Assembly: GCF_003026495.1 (NCBI RefSeq)
Contig: NZ_PYMA01000006.1
Coordinates: 62,001 to 126,000, forward strand
DNA: 64,000 bases
Direction of reading: 5' to 3'
From: Photobacterium sanctipauli
Lineage (GTDB): Bacteria; Pseudomonadota; Gammaproteobacteria; Enterobacterales; Vibrionaceae
The position numbers and the translations under genes are program-made. Shown here piece by piece: positions 1 through 8,795 of the stretch. Below the pieces are notes generated by a model. The model made no database searches and was not told the DNA's origin. It saw only the letters and a program-made list of their open reading frames with translations. Position 1 is the first letter of the stretch. Each line of letters opens with the position of its first letter.

Positions 1-1182
1 GTACCCTCTGTTGAAGATATCGCTTCAGGAAAGTCCAGCTTAACGGAAATCAAAGATCTTGAGGTGTCTGATTTACTGGGCCGCGATAGTGTTGAACCGC
101 AAGAAAGCTTAATGAAGGCTTGTATTGAATCAAAAGCTATCATGATTACAGGTGCAGGTGGCTCGATTGGCTCAGAGTTATGCCGTCAAATTGTTCGTCG
201 TAAACCCAAGGTGGTTTTGCTATTCGAATTAAACGAGTACAACCTGTATAACATCGAACGTGAACTTCAGCAGTACATCAAGTTTACTAAGCAAGAAATA
301 AAAATAATCGCCGCATTAGGATCTGTTCAGCATAAAAAACGCCTCGAAAACTTAATGCTCACCTATGAAATCGACACCGTATATCATGCGGCTGCATATA
401 AACACGTACCTATTGTCGAGCACAACACTATCGAGGGCATACGTAATAATATATTTGGAACCTGGTTTACAGCTGAAGCGGCAATGAATTCGGGTGTAAG
501 TAACTTTGTCCTAATCTCTACCGATAAAGCAGTTCGCCCAACCAATGTTATGGGTGCGAGTAAGCGCATGGCTGAACTAGTACTGCAAGCATTAGCAGAT
601 TCAGGCAGCAATACAAACTTTACCATGGTTAGATTTGGCAACGTATTGGGCTCTTCTGGCTCTGTTGTTCCGCTATTCCGAGAGCAAATTAAGAAAGGCG
701 GACCTGTTACTGTCACCCACCCAGATATAACTCGCTACTTTATGCTTATCCCTGAAGCTGCACAGTTAGTCATTCAGGCTGGTGCTATTGCCCATAACGG
801 ACAAGTTTTCGTGCTCGATATGAGTGAACCAGTGAAAATTCTTGATCTAGCCAAGAGAATGATTCAATTAATGGGGCTTAGTGAAAAAGTGGGCGAGGAT
901 TGCGACGGTGACATTGAGATTAAATTCACAGGCTTAAGGCCAGGTGAAAAGCTCTATGAAGAGCTACTCATCGGAGAAAATGTCACCGGTACAGAGCACC
1001 CAAAAATTATGACCGCCCAAGAAGACAAGTTAAGCTGGCCTGAAATGGAAAGTGTTTTGAATGAACTTGACGAAGCTTGTCATCAAACTGATCTGGTAAA
1101 AGTTCGTGATATATTGCTAAAAACACCGACAGGTTATGTACCAGAAGGCAATATCTACGATCACCTTTATAAAGAGGCCTAA
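1..1182 (+). CDS. UDP-sugar 4,6-dehydratase (CapD/WbpM/FlaA1 family), 5'-truncated by window edge
   Basis: The reading frame is open from base 1, so this is the C-terminal part (about 393 residues) of a longer protein. A GTG at 64 lies inside the frame and is not the likely start. Seen: Rossmann motif ITGAGGSIGSE, the substrate-region segment STDKAVRPTNVMGASKR (Met where classical SDRs have the catalytic Tyr, as in the WbpM/PglF group), and the family ending with GLRPGEKLYEELL. Family members are usually membrane-anchored and convert UDP-GlcNAc to a 4-keto-6-deoxy sugar for O-antigen or capsule. It is probably the last gene of a plus-strand polysaccharide operon, since a strong hairpin follows the stop. 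The family call is firm; the exact substrate is not known. Confidence 0.9.
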   Translation, partial: VPSVEDIASGKSSLTEIKDLEVSDLLGRDSVEPQESLMKACIESKAIMITGAGGSIGSELCRQIVRRKPKVVLLFELNEYNLYNIERELQQYIKFTKQEIKIIAALGSVQHKKRLENLMLTYEIDTVYHAAAYKHVPIVEHNTIEGIRNNIFGTWFTAEAAMNSGVSNFVLISTDKAVRPTNVMGASKRMAELVLQALADSGSNTNFTMVRFGNVLGSSGSVVPLFREQIKKGGPVTVTHPDITRYFMLIPEAAQLVIQAGAIAHNGQVFVLDMSEPVKILDLAKRMIQLMGLSEKVGEDCDGDIEIKFTGLRPGEKLYEELLIGENVTGTEHPKIMTAQEDKLSWPEMESVLNELDEACHQTDLVKVRDILLKTPTGYVPEGNIYDHLYKEA

Positions 1183-1188
1183 CAAATG

Positions 1189-1214
1189 GGCATACCGAAT
1201 CAGTTCGGTATGCC
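1189..1214. terminator. Bidirectional terminator-like hairpin between convergent genes
   Basis: A perfect 11-bp stem, GGCATACCGAA / TTCGGTATGCC, with the 4-nt loop TCAG lies in the 46-bp gap between the dehydratase and the convergent epimerase. The T-tract is poor in both directions, so termination is inferred from position and stem strength. Confidence 0.6.
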
Positions 1215-1228
1215 ATCATTCGCTCATG

Positions 1229-2176
1229 CTACTTCTTGATAAAAGCGGTATCTATACAACTAGTAGGATTCCATCCAAGTCGTTTCCTTGCCTTCGCATT
1301 ACTAATTTCTAAATCATCAAATAATTGGGAAGCTAGCGAAGATTTACCTACCAAACCAGCCACAAACTTCATTAAGCGAACAGGAATAGGCAACTGAATC
1401 AGACTGACGCCCTCAGCTTTTGCAAGGGCATCCACTAACTGCCTTGTTGATATTGTTTCGTTATCAGCAGCTAAAAAAGTTTGACCCGCTGCATCAGGAT
1501 GGTAAATACACAATTCGAGAAGCGATACCAAATTATTGATAGAAACAAAACTTTTACGGTTATTCACCATACCAAATGGTAGTAAAGGAACCTTAGTCAC
1601 TAAGCCCCTTAGCCGCTCTATGTTACCCGGGGCTGCTTCCCCATAAACTAATGCCGGCCTGACAATCACTAGCTCAATACCCAGTTTTTCTGCTTCTAAC
1701 GTGAGTTGTTGCTCGGCTTCATACTTAGATATTGCATAATCTGAGATAGGATTAACTTTCTGATCTTCAGAAAATGCTTCACCATGAGTAACAGCACCGT
1801 TAACACCTATCGAGCTAACAAAAACAAACCGTCTAACACCCGATGCAGCGGCCTGGCATAATAACTCAACAGCACCATCACGGTTAACGTTTCGGAACTC
1901 ACTCAAGGGGTTAACCGCCGATTCACTGGTAACGTGTGCTCTTGCTGCCAAATGAATAACAGTGTCTACTTTCTCAACAGCCTCATGCCAATCAGTATCT
2001 TTTGTAATATTTCCAACACTTACAAGGCCTTCCGCTGTTGTAGACAAGGGGGGATTTAGCTGTTCCGCGTTGCGTACAGCAGCTCTTACTTTGTAAGTAC
2101 GCCCTAACGCGCCAACTAATGACTTACCGATGAAACCATTAGCACCTGTTACTAGTACTGTTTTCAATGACAACAC
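1229..2176 (-). CDS. NAD-dependent epimerase/dehydratase (extended SDR, UDP-glucose 4-epimerase-like)
   Basis: 315 residues beginning with GTG at 2176 (a TTG one codon later is possible). Seen: N-terminal NAD-binding motif VTGANGFIGK, the strand motif VIHLAARAHV, and the catalytic YxxxK as YAISKYEAE after VFVSSIGVNG. These define an active extended SDR of the kind that epimerises or reduces nucleotide sugars in O-antigen loci (WbpV/GalE-like). It converges on the upstream dehydratase, and its promoter lies in the short gap before the plus-strand glycerophosphotransferase at 2233. The substrate cannot be read from the sequence. Confidence 0.82.
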   Translation of the reverse strand: MLSLKTVLVTGANGFIGKSLVGALGRTYKVRAAVRNAEQLNPPLSTTAEGLVSVGNITKDTDWHEAVEKVDTVIHLAARAHVTSESAVNPLSEFRNVNRDGAVELLCQAAASGVRRFVFVSSIGVNGAVTHGEAFSEDQKVNPISDYAISKYEAEQQLTLEAEKLGIELVIVRPALVYGEAAPGNIERLRGLVTKVPLLPFGMVNNRKSFVSINNLVSLLELCIYHPDAAGQTFLAADNETISTRQLVDALAKAEGVSLIQLPIPVRLMKFVAGLVGKSSLASQLFDDLEISNAKARKRLGWNPTSCIDTAFIKK

Positions 2177-2232
2177 TCTTAATAGCTAGATAAATATGAT
2201 ATATTATTCTATCAACTTTATTGGTGGTTATC

Positions 2233-3375
2233 ATGTGGTCTATTAGCAACAAGAACAAGTTTCTAATTCAGCGTTTTCTTGACGCAGCATCTGGTTTTTT
2301 CCTGTCTTTTTTCTACATTTTCGGCAAAAGAAATAAAAGAATCATATTAAATTCGACAGTTAATAAAGACTTTACCTTTAATTCAAAATACTTGTTTATC
2401 AACCATAAAGAAGAATTTGAAAATGCAGGTTTTGAAGTAAAGTTTGTTATTAATGATACAGAAAAAAGACAAGCACTCACAAAAAAATATGGTAGCTATT
2501 TTATAAGTACAAAAGGTGTTAAAAACAAAGCTTATATTCTTAGTGCTAATTGTTGGGTTATGAGTACCATGGATCCGCCCATCAGTGGATTATTTATGAA
2601 ATATAATCGGTTGGTAATACAACTTGGACATGGAACTCCAGTAAAGAATATTGGTTTGATGGATCAATCTGCAAGTAAACTTAAAAAGCTGTACTATCGA
2701 CTGATGAGTACAAACATCACATACTATCTGAGCCCTTCAGAATTCTTCGCGGAATACATAGGTAAAGCTTTCGGTGTTCGCCAAAATCAAGTTCTCGTTG
2801 CAAGACAGCCAAGACTTGATTCAATGTCTTCAGGAAAGTCAGAATTCATTGAAAGCTTCAGATGCAATGATAAAACTAAGTTTATTCTATATAGCCCTAC
2901 TTGGCGACCATATGGCGATGTACAGCTATTTCCATTTAAGGATTATGAAAAGAGTGAGCTTGAGAAAATGCTTGAACAAAAAAATGCATTTATCTTCTTA
3001 CGTTTACACCCTAAGTTTGAAGTAGATCTATCAGGGTATTTAAGCTCGCGAGTCATCAATCTAGATTCAAGTAAAGCAGAGGATATTACTGAACACCTTA
3101 ATCAATTTGATGCCTTAATTACTGATTACTCAAGTATTTATTGTGATTTTGCGATGCTAGATAAGCCTGTCGGGTTTATCCCATATGATCTAAGTGAATA
3201 CTTAGAAAATGTCGGCTTTTCGCATCCATATGAAGAACTAACATGGGGTACCGCTATTACACAACAAGGTGAACTAGTTAAAATGCATAATAAACAGGAT
3301 ATAAAAGTGGCTAACTTATTGAATATTTCTGAAGACAGAAAAAATATCAGCCACTTAATTATAAATCACTTCTGA
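2233..3375 (+). CDS. CDP-glycerol glycerophosphotransferase family protein (TagB/TagF-like)
   Basis: About 380 residues from ATG 2233; a GTG at 2224 and TTG at 2221 are in frame and possible. Seen: the HGTPVK motif (QLGHGTPVKNIG), the block FILYSPTWRPYG, and the nucleotide-binding segment LITDYSSIYCDFAML, all hallmarks of enzymes that add glycerol-phosphate from CDP-glycerol to a polyprenol-linked acceptor at the inner face of the membrane. The DNA is clearly AT-rich compared with the flagellar and ccm genes. It overlaps the 3' end of a convergent membrane-protein gene by 10 bp. A second family member and a TagD-like gene are close by, so a glycerol-phosphate-decorated polysaccharide is the likely product. 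The acceptor is unknown. Confidence 0.85.
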   Translation: MWSISNKNKFLIQRFLDAASGFFLSFFYIFGKRNKRIILNSTVNKDFTFNSKYLFINHKEEFENAGFEVKFVINDTEKRQALTKKYGSYFISTKGVKNKAYILSANCWVMSTMDPPISGLFMKYNRLVIQLGHGTPVKNIGLMDQSASKLKKLYYRLMSTNITYYLSPSEFFAEYIGKAFGVRQNQVLVARQPRLDSMSSGKSEFIESFRCNDKTKFILYSPTWRPYGDVQLFPFKDYEKSELEKMLEQKNAFIFLRLHPKFEVDLSGYLSSRVINLDSSKAEDITEHLNQFDALITDYSSIYCDFAMLDKPVGFIPYDLSEYLENVGFSHPYEELTWGTAITQQGELVKMHNKQDIKVANLLNISEDRKNISHLIINHF

Positions 3376-4166
3376 AAATAATCTCTGCGTAGGGCTTTTT
3401 GAGAAGTAAAGATCGTACGTAGAGATGTTGTTGATATTCTGGCCACTAAAAGAATGAGAATAGCTACCAATATATGGATAGACTTCACAAACAGAACAGC
3501 AACAATGCCCAAGAAGAAAATCAGATACAAAATTCCATTACAAACTTGAATAAATTGATTATTATCCAGGTTTAGCATCTTAAGCAATCGTGTTTGATGT
3601 GGAGAAAATAACAAATATTCAAGCAATAGAAAGTAACTAACTACAACCGTAACATAAAACAACGCATAATGAGGACTAAGAAGAGTAAAAACTAAAATTG
3701 ATGCAAGTAGCACTAAAATATCAGAAACTATTTGGCAATAAGGGTTATACGTTCTTAGAACTATCTTTTTCTCAACATCTTTATTATCAAAATGATATTT
3801 AGCTTTATTAATGATCGTCTTTTGGTGGTTTGCTATTTTACTTTTATATATTTTTGCCACCATATCAAAAGCATATAGAACAATAACAATAAAAATCATT
3901 ATACTAATATAAACATTACGCCCTAAAGACTGCTCGATATCCGCTAAAAATGGAATATTTTTTGCTCCTGATAGCAAAAATAACAATTTGATCGGAATGA
4001 ACATTACTACCATATTTACATATTTACTAAAAAAAATGAAAAATGATAGCTTATTGACTTGTACACCTACCTCATTATTAAAGAATGGAAATAAGTTACG
4101 AAGCAAAGAAAAAAAAGCTGTTGTTCTTACAACAGCCGTATTTAGTTTAGATAATATACTCATCAT
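3366..4166 (-). CDS. Polytopic membrane protein, ABC-exporter-permease-like, function unknown
   Basis: 266 residues, not recognised as a named family. Seen: about six hydrophobic segments in three pairs (near residues 38-68, 88-108, 148-185, 210-245), separated by a basic cytoplasmic-type stretch around 108-145 and ending in ISTTSLRTIFTSQKALRRDY. This 2+2+2 layout with long cytoplasmic connections resembles the transmembrane half of an ABC exporter, but no Walker A, signature or Walker B follows. It sits in the minus-strand group with tagD and tagF-like genes (12 bp from tagD) and overlaps the convergent glycerophosphotransferase by 10 bp. A role in moving or assembling the polymer is inference. 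The DNA is strongly AT-rich. Confidence 0.75.
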   Translation of the reverse strand: MMSILSKLNTAVVRTTAFFSLLRNLFPFFNNEVGVQVNKLSFFIFFSKYVNMVVMFIPIKLLFLLSGAKNIPFLADIEQSLGRNVYISIMIFIVIVLYAFDMVAKIYKSKIANHQKTIINKAKYHFDNKDVEKKIVLRTYNPYCQIVSDILVLLASILVFTLLSPHYALFYVTVVVSYFLLLEYLLFSPHQTRLLKMLNLDNNQFIQVCNGILYLIFFLGIVAVLFVKSIHILVAILILLVARISTTSLRTIFTSQKALRRDYFQK

Positions 4167-4178
4167 TAATAAATATTG

Positions 4179-4574
4179 TTAAATATTCTTTGTGATTTCA
4201 ATAATCTCTGTCGTTGAGATTGATGGAGTTCGAGGAAAGTAGATAACTTCACAGATATCTTTAAATTCATCAAACTTACCTTCCCAGTCATCACCCATCG
4301 CTAAAATGTCTGCTTTGTAAAACTCGATATACTCTCTCTTCTTCTCAAGTGAAAGCTCAAAAAAGACCTCATCTACAAACTTTAAAGACTGAACAATCTT
4401 CATTCGGCTTTCTTGATCGTAAATAGGATATCGGTTTTTTTTCTTGTGGTTTAAGTCGTCGCTTGAAACCCCAACTATCAGAGTGTCACCAAGAGTAGCA
4501 CAACGCTCTAGGATGTTAATATGCCCCACATGAAACACGTCAAAGGTGCCAAAAGTAATAACACGTTTAGACAT
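4179..4574 (-). CDS. tagD: Glycerol-3-phosphate cytidylyltransferase (TagD-like)
   Basis: 131 residues, the usual length of the family. Seen: N-terminal nucleotidyltransferase motif GTFDVFHVGH (HxGH at residues 15-18) and the C-terminal RTPSISTTEI, equivalent to the RxxGISTT motif. Such enzymes make CDP-glycerol from CTP and glycerol-3-phosphate. The gene is 12 bp upstream of the membrane protein and 12 bp downstream of a CDP-glycerol-using transferase on the same strand, so it very likely supplies CDP-glycerol to both TagB/F-like enzymes here. Related family members use ethanolamine-phosphate or sugar-phosphates, but the neighbourhood favours glycerol-phosphate. Confidence 0.88.
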   Translation of the reverse strand: MSKRVITFGTFDVFHVGHINILERCATLGDTLIVGVSSDDLNHKKKNRYPIYDQESRMKIVQSLKFVDEVFFELSLEKKREYIEFYKADILAMGDDWEGKFDEFKDICEVIYFPRTPSISTTEIIEITKNI

Positions 4575-4586
4575 AAGTCACTCCAG

Positions 4587-5810
4587 TTACAAGAATTTCT
4601 CAACAACACGTTTAGCAGAATTACCATCTTCAAATGGGTTAAACTGCAAATTAAAGTCATCATAATTAATTTCTGATGGCGATTTTATCGCATTCGCCAA
4701 AGAAATTCTATCAGTATAAATTGGACCTGGTAGATCACGATCAATGTTCAAGTAAAACCCTCTGACATCATCTTCATATGATTGTCTATCATACATGTAA
4801 AAGAAGATAGGGCGTTCTAGTATTGCATAATCAAAGAAAACACTGGAGTAGTCAGTTATCAGCATGTCAGAAATCAAATAAAGATCATTAACATCATCAT
4901 AATCTGAAACATTTTTAAATGAATCGAGACCCATTAAACTTTCAGAGAAATAGTGACCTCTAAAGAGAAAAAGATAGCTTTCATCAAACTGCTTTAAAAA
5001 CTCAATATCCGAGAGTTGGTTATTGAAATAATATGTACCTTCTTTCGAAGAGAATTGCTGATCTCGCCATGTAGGTGCATAAAGAATAACTTTCTTTTTT
5101 TTATCTATTCCTAGCTTACTTTTAATACTATTTATTTTTTCTAGGTTATCTTTATTACAAAATAATGAATCATTACGAGGATAGCCTAACTCAATAATTT
5201 TATCATAAGAGAAATTAAACCCAGAACAAAAACGTTTACTAGCATATGTACTTGGTGAAATAAAGTAGTCGTACCTTTCAGAGTCAATAGTATAGCTATA
5301 ACTACGCCCTTTGATACTTGATGTTACATACTTACCAACTTCGATATCACAACCAAGTTTTTTTAAAGGCGTACCATGCCAACATTGTACATACTTTTGT
5401 TCTTTTCTTTTATAAAACCTAAATGGTAAGCGGCAATTAACAACCCAAAACTTTGACGTTGCATATTCATATTCATACTCTTTAGAGTTATAAATAACAA
5501 CACTAGTATCTGATTGATTAGTAATATAATTAAACTTTTCGTGTTCTTTGCTATTCAAAACCCAAATATAAGAATAGCCTTTATAGTTGTTTCTAATATA
5601 ATTATATATTGCTAACGGTGAATCACTACAGTTCCTACCTTGAAAGCATTCAAAAATTATTTTTTTATCGTCAACCTTATAATTCTTATATTTAATATGA
5701 AATATGAATCTGGATAAGTTTATAGCTATGAATTTGGAAATTAGATCTATATAGTCATTACTTGCTAGTACTTGCTTCAGTTTTCCTACAATTTTTTGCT
5801 TAAATTTCAT
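4587..5810 (-). CDS. CDP-glycerol glycerophosphotransferase family protein (TagB/TagF-like), second copy
   Basis: 407 residues. Seen: QCWHGTPLKKLGCD, ILYAPTWRDQQ and LITDYSSVFFDYAIL, the same three family motifs as the copy at 2233, in a clearly different sequence; the two are therefore paralogues of different specificity rather than a recent duplication. It heads the minus-strand set with tagD and the membrane protein, with about 12-bp gaps that suggest one transcript. In known systems one enzyme primes and another polymerises or decorates; which is which cannot be told here. The coding DNA is very AT-rich, a sign of horizontal origin. Confidence 0.86.
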   Translation of the reverse strand: MKFKQKIVGKLKQVLASNDYIDLISKFIAINLSRFIFHIKYKNYKVDDKKIIFECFQGRNCSDSPLAIYNYIRNNYKGYSYIWVLNSKEHEKFNYITNQSDTSVVIYNSKEYEYEYATSKFWVVNCRLPFRFYKRKEQKYVQCWHGTPLKKLGCDIEVGKYVTSSIKGRSYSYTIDSERYDYFISPSTYASKRFCSGFNFSYDKIIELGYPRNDSLFCNKDNLEKINSIKSKLGIDKKKKVILYAPTWRDQQFSSKEGTYYFNNQLSDIEFLKQFDESYLFLFRGHYFSESLMGLDSFKNVSDYDDVNDLYLISDMLITDYSSVFFDYAILERPIFFYMYDRQSYEDDVRGFYLNIDRDLPGPIYTDRISLANAIKSPSEINYDDFNLQFNPFEDGNSAKRVVEKFL

Positions 5811-5935
5811 AACTTGTTAAACCAGTAAGGCTAATTTTAAACTAACCTATCACTTTAAATAAAATCTCTTCAAAACTATATGAGCATTGTCATTCGTATA
5901 GCTTATACATATTTAAATGCCATATAACGTAATGA

Positions 5936-6868
5936 TCACCCATCAACCTCATCCAAGAAATCATCCAGATACTCTTCGTCCACAGGCTCTTCGTCTATGC
6001 TCTTGTTGCCTTGAGCACGGAAGTTCTTGTTCTGGATGTATGCATCTCGGGTGAAGATGTATGGATCTGGTGAGTCGTTAAGCAGCGCTTCTTGCTGAAC
6101 CAATGCAGCGCGGTCTTCCATACCTTCGAAGGCCCACTTTCCTAGACCTTGCCAGAAGGTCAATAGGTTTAGTGGGAAGTAAAGGCCATCGACAACATCA
6201 CCAGCCCCTTCACGCAAGGTGATCGGACCGTAGAATGGTACCATAAAGTATGGGCCATTGCCGACCCCGTAATAGCCCATTGAATCACCAAACACTTGCT
6301 CGGAAGGTTTGCGGATGTCGGCTGCCGAGGCGATATCAATCAAACCAAACAGGCCAAAGGTTGAGTTAATCCAGAAACGGTTGAAGTGAGTCACGGCTTT
6401 TTCACCGTCTTGCATAAGCAAGCTGTTAACCATACTGGCTGGCTCATCTAGGTTCGCCAAGAAATTACGGATACCGCTTCTCAATGGGGATGGGGTGTAC
6501 TCAACATAGGCTAAAGAAACAGGGCGTACCAACCATGGGTCAAGGTAGTTGTAGTTGATATCCCACATGGCACGGTTAAAGCCTTCAAGGGGATCATACA
6601 CACCAGAAACATTGTACTCACCGTCACTGGCCTCGAGCTCTGCGAAGATTTCCGCTTCCAGCTCAGCATCGGTTTCATAACCGTCATCGGCGCTAGCTTC
6701 ACTAGTATCCACCGCGACGATATTGTCTTCAAGCGATGAGGAAGTATCTGTCGTTACGACAGTGCTTGGCGTTGACACTACCGTTTCATCTGGAGAGCCT
6801 GCGCATGCCGATAAGGCAAATACAGTAACAAGAACGACGAGCTGTTTGATTTTGAATGCTTTATCCAT
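5936..6868 (-). CDS. mlaA: MlaA (VacJ) outer-membrane lipoprotein, phospholipid retrograde transport
   Basis: 310 residues. Seen: lipoprotein signal peptide with lipobox LSAC (Cys about residue 21), a roughly 60-residue Ser/Thr/Asp/Glu-rich linker, then the MlaA domain (YDPLEGFNRAMWDINYNYLDPWLVRP, DEPASMVNSLLM, FGDSMGYYGVGNGPYFMVPFYGP). The C-terminus is strongly acidic (DEEYLDDFLDEVDG). MlaA removes phospholipids from the outer leaflet and passes them to MlaC. In vibrios the gene lies beside the ccm cluster, as it does here, separated from ccmI by a strong terminator, so it has its own promoter. Confidence 0.93.
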   Translation of the reverse strand: MDKAFKIKQLVVLVTVFALSACAGSPDETVVSTPSTVVTTDTSSSLEDNIVAVDTSEASADDGYETDAELEAEIFAELEASDGEYNVSGVYDPLEGFNRAMWDINYNYLDPWLVRPVSLAYVEYTPSPLRSGIRNFLANLDEPASMVNSLLMQDGEKAVTHFNRFWINSTFGLFGLIDIASAADIRKPSEQVFGDSMGYYGVGNGPYFMVPFYGPITLREGAGDVVDGLYFPLNLLTFWQGLGKWAFEGMEDRAALVQQEALLNDSPDPYIFTRDAYIQNKNFRAQGNKSIDEEPVDEEYLDDFLDEVDG

Positions 6869-6919
6869 AGTATCGTTTTGTTTTTTGTCCCTGAATGACG
6901 ATAGCGAATCCTGAAATAA

Positions 6920-6956
6920 AAACAGGCTGAATACTACAATAGTATTCAGCCTGTTT
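6920..6956 (-). terminator. Strong intrinsic terminator of the ccm operon
   Basis: A perfect 17-bp inverted repeat, AAACAGGCTGAATACTA / TAGTATTCAGCCTGTTT with a 3-nt loop, lies between the ccmI stop and the mlaA start. Read on the minus strand the stem runs into a T-rich tail (GTTTTTATTTC), the standard layout of a Rho-independent terminator, here ending ccm transcription before mlaA. Confidence 0.9.
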
Positions 6957-7023
6957 ATAATTTACCAGCTTAGCGTTTACTCGTGTAGCACTATTTTGAT
7001 CAAGTGCTTACAACTGTATGAAA

Positions 7024-8238
7024 TCAATACTGCTTATCAATAACAACCGTTGCACTATCACCCAAAGCAACCACCTCGCTTTGACCATACCAGTCACCCG
7101 CTTTGCTGCGCAGGCTTCCGTCAGCATCAATGCGCGCTTTGATCATCACTTCCGATAGCGACGTCATCGGACGCTCAGGGATCATGCTATTACTATCATC
7201 CAGCGTCAGCGTCATCGGGAATGCAGACAACGGTAGACGCTGTGCCGCAATCGGCATTGGCGCACCATCGGCCGAGTGAACGGATACAAAGACGATACCT
7301 TGTGATGGCAACTCAACGTTCGCACCCAGTTCAACCGTCACCGACACCGAATCAGCTGGGTTTTCACCTTTGGTTAGCTGTGATTGAGCACGGGCGATAC
7401 TACGATCCAGCATGGTCGCGCGCGGATCATCTTCACCCACCAAGTTCTTCATCATTGTCCAGTAGGCAATGGCAGAAGAGAACTCACCACGTTCGAATGA
7501 ATCGAATGCCAGCAGCGACATTGCGCGAAGGTTGGTGTGATCTTGCTTGATAACCGCACGCAGTAGGCGACGAGCATTATCGCTTTGTGCCGGGTCACCA
7601 ATCATCATCAGTGTTTGCGCATAGCTCAACTGGATTTCAGGATCGTTTGGCTCAAGGCGGTATGCACGGTTCAGTGCATCTTGTGCTGTGGTCGCATCAC
7701 GGTTCGCCATGCCGATACGGCCAAGCAGCAACCAGCCCGTTGCATCATCAGGAGTATCGTGAAGACGGGTACGCAGTGCCAACGTCAGATCATCCATCTC
7801 TTGCTCAGAGAGTGGATCCGCACCTTGCTCGTCCATCAAACGCTGCGATAGCTCTGGCAGACGAGTTACCGTTTCTTGCCAAGCGGCCACTTTGTCCAAG
7901 CTACCAGTCTTCATGTACAAACCGTAACACACCATCACCAGAACAAGTAGACCAGGGATCAGCATCACCGTACTGACTGTCGCTTTATGCTCTTTGGCAT
8001 TTTCAGGTACGTCATCAAGCAGGGATTGCTGAAGCTCGACAACCAGCTCGTCTTGGTTAACAACCAAGCCTTCGCTGTTTTCTTCTTTCAGCTCGTCCAT
8101 CCGATCTTTAAAGAAGGCCTTGTTCAACTCATCGCGACTAGCTACCTCATCGTGCTCTTTGCCTCTGTACATAGGTACAACGAACAATAAAGCAGCAACC
8201 AGTACCAAGAAGGCTGTGATCATCCAAAACAGTGTCAT
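7024..8238 (-). CDS. ccmI: Cytochrome c maturation protein CcmI (TPR apocytochrome chaperone)
   Basis: 404 residues. Seen: N-terminal membrane segment (LFWMITAFLVLVAALLFVVPMY), an acidic loop, a second membrane segment near residue 95 (VMLIPGLLVLVMVCYGLYM), a TPR region (ATGWLLLGRIGMANRD, NRAYRLEPNDPEIQLSYAQ), and a C-terminal beta-rich domain. CcmI presents apocytochrome c to the CcmF/H heme ligation complex in the periplasm. Its start overlaps the ccmH stop, and it is the last gene of the ccm transcript. The fused CcmI arrangement with TPR and C-terminal domain is typical of vibrios. Confidence 0.92.
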   Translation of the reverse strand: MTLFWMITAFLVLVAALLFVVPMYRGKEHDEVASRDELNKAFFKDRMDELKEENSEGLVVNQDELVVELQQSLLDDVPENAKEHKATVSTVMLIPGLLVLVMVCYGLYMKTGSLDKVAAWQETVTRLPELSQRLMDEQGADPLSEQEMDDLTLALRTRLHDTPDDATGWLLLGRIGMANRDATTAQDALNRAYRLEPNDPEIQLSYAQTLMMIGDPAQSDNARRLLRAVIKQDHTNLRAMSLLAFDSFERGEFSSAIAYWTMMKNLVGEDDPRATMLDRSIARAQSQLTKGENPADSVSVTVELGANVELPSQGIVFVSVHSADGAPMPIAAQRLPLSAFPMTLTLDDSNSMIPERPMTSLSEVMIKARIDADGSLRSKAGDWYGQSEVVALGDSATVVIDKQY

Positions 8239-8795
8239 TACTTCACCTTCCCACTTTGGTTACTTGATGAATCTTGCTTATCCATTTCAGCCATTAGTTC
8301 TTTCAGTCGAGCCTGCTCATCAACCTCAAGTTCTTCATTCGAAGACGTTGCTTCCGACGGTTTACGCGAGCGCATTACCAGCACGGTAAAACCAATCACA
8401 ATAAAGATAACCGGCGCAGCCCAAAGAATAATGGTTGAAGCCATAATCGGCGGATTATAGGTCACGAAATTGCCGTAGCGAGCAATCATGTAGTCAACGA
8501 CATCTTGCTTGCTCTTGCCTTCGCTCAACATATCGTAGGCTTTCTGGCGCATATCTTGCGCCAGTTCCGCATTGGAATCGGCGATATTGTTGTTCTGACA
8601 TTTCGGACAACGCAGCGTCATCGTCAGCTCGCGAAACGCTTTCTCTTTTTCAGCGCTATCGAAGTCGTAAACATCAATGGCAGCCACGGCGGGCATTGCA
8701 CTTATTGCCGTCACGCCTACACCACCGACTACAACCCCTAGCGCCAGCAACGGCGCTAGTAGTAATCGGGAAAAACGTCGAGATAACTTACTCAT
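8238..8795 (-). CDS. ccmH: Cytochrome c maturation protein CcmH (thiol-disulfide component of heme ligation)
   Basis: 185 residues. Seen: signal peptide ending near AVAA (about residue 39), the redox motif LRCPKCQNNNIADS (Cys63 and Cys66, the LRCxxCQ signature), a membrane anchor (TIILWAAPVIFIVIGFTVLVM), and a charged cytoplasmic tail. CcmH keeps the apocytochrome CXXCH cysteines reduced for heme attachment. It overlaps ccmG by 4 bp and ccmI by 1 bp. The TPR part of E. coli-type CcmH is encoded separately here as ccmI. Confidence 0.94.
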   Translation of the reverse strand: MSKLSRRFSRLLLAPLLALGVVVGGVGVTAISAMPAVAAIDVYDFDSAEKEKAFRELTMTLRCPKCQNNNIADSNAELAQDMRQKAYDMLSEGKSKQDVVDYMIARYGNFVTYNPPIMASTIILWAAPVIFIVIGFTVLVMRSRKPSEATSSNEELEVDEQARLKELMAEMDKQDSSSNQSGKVK

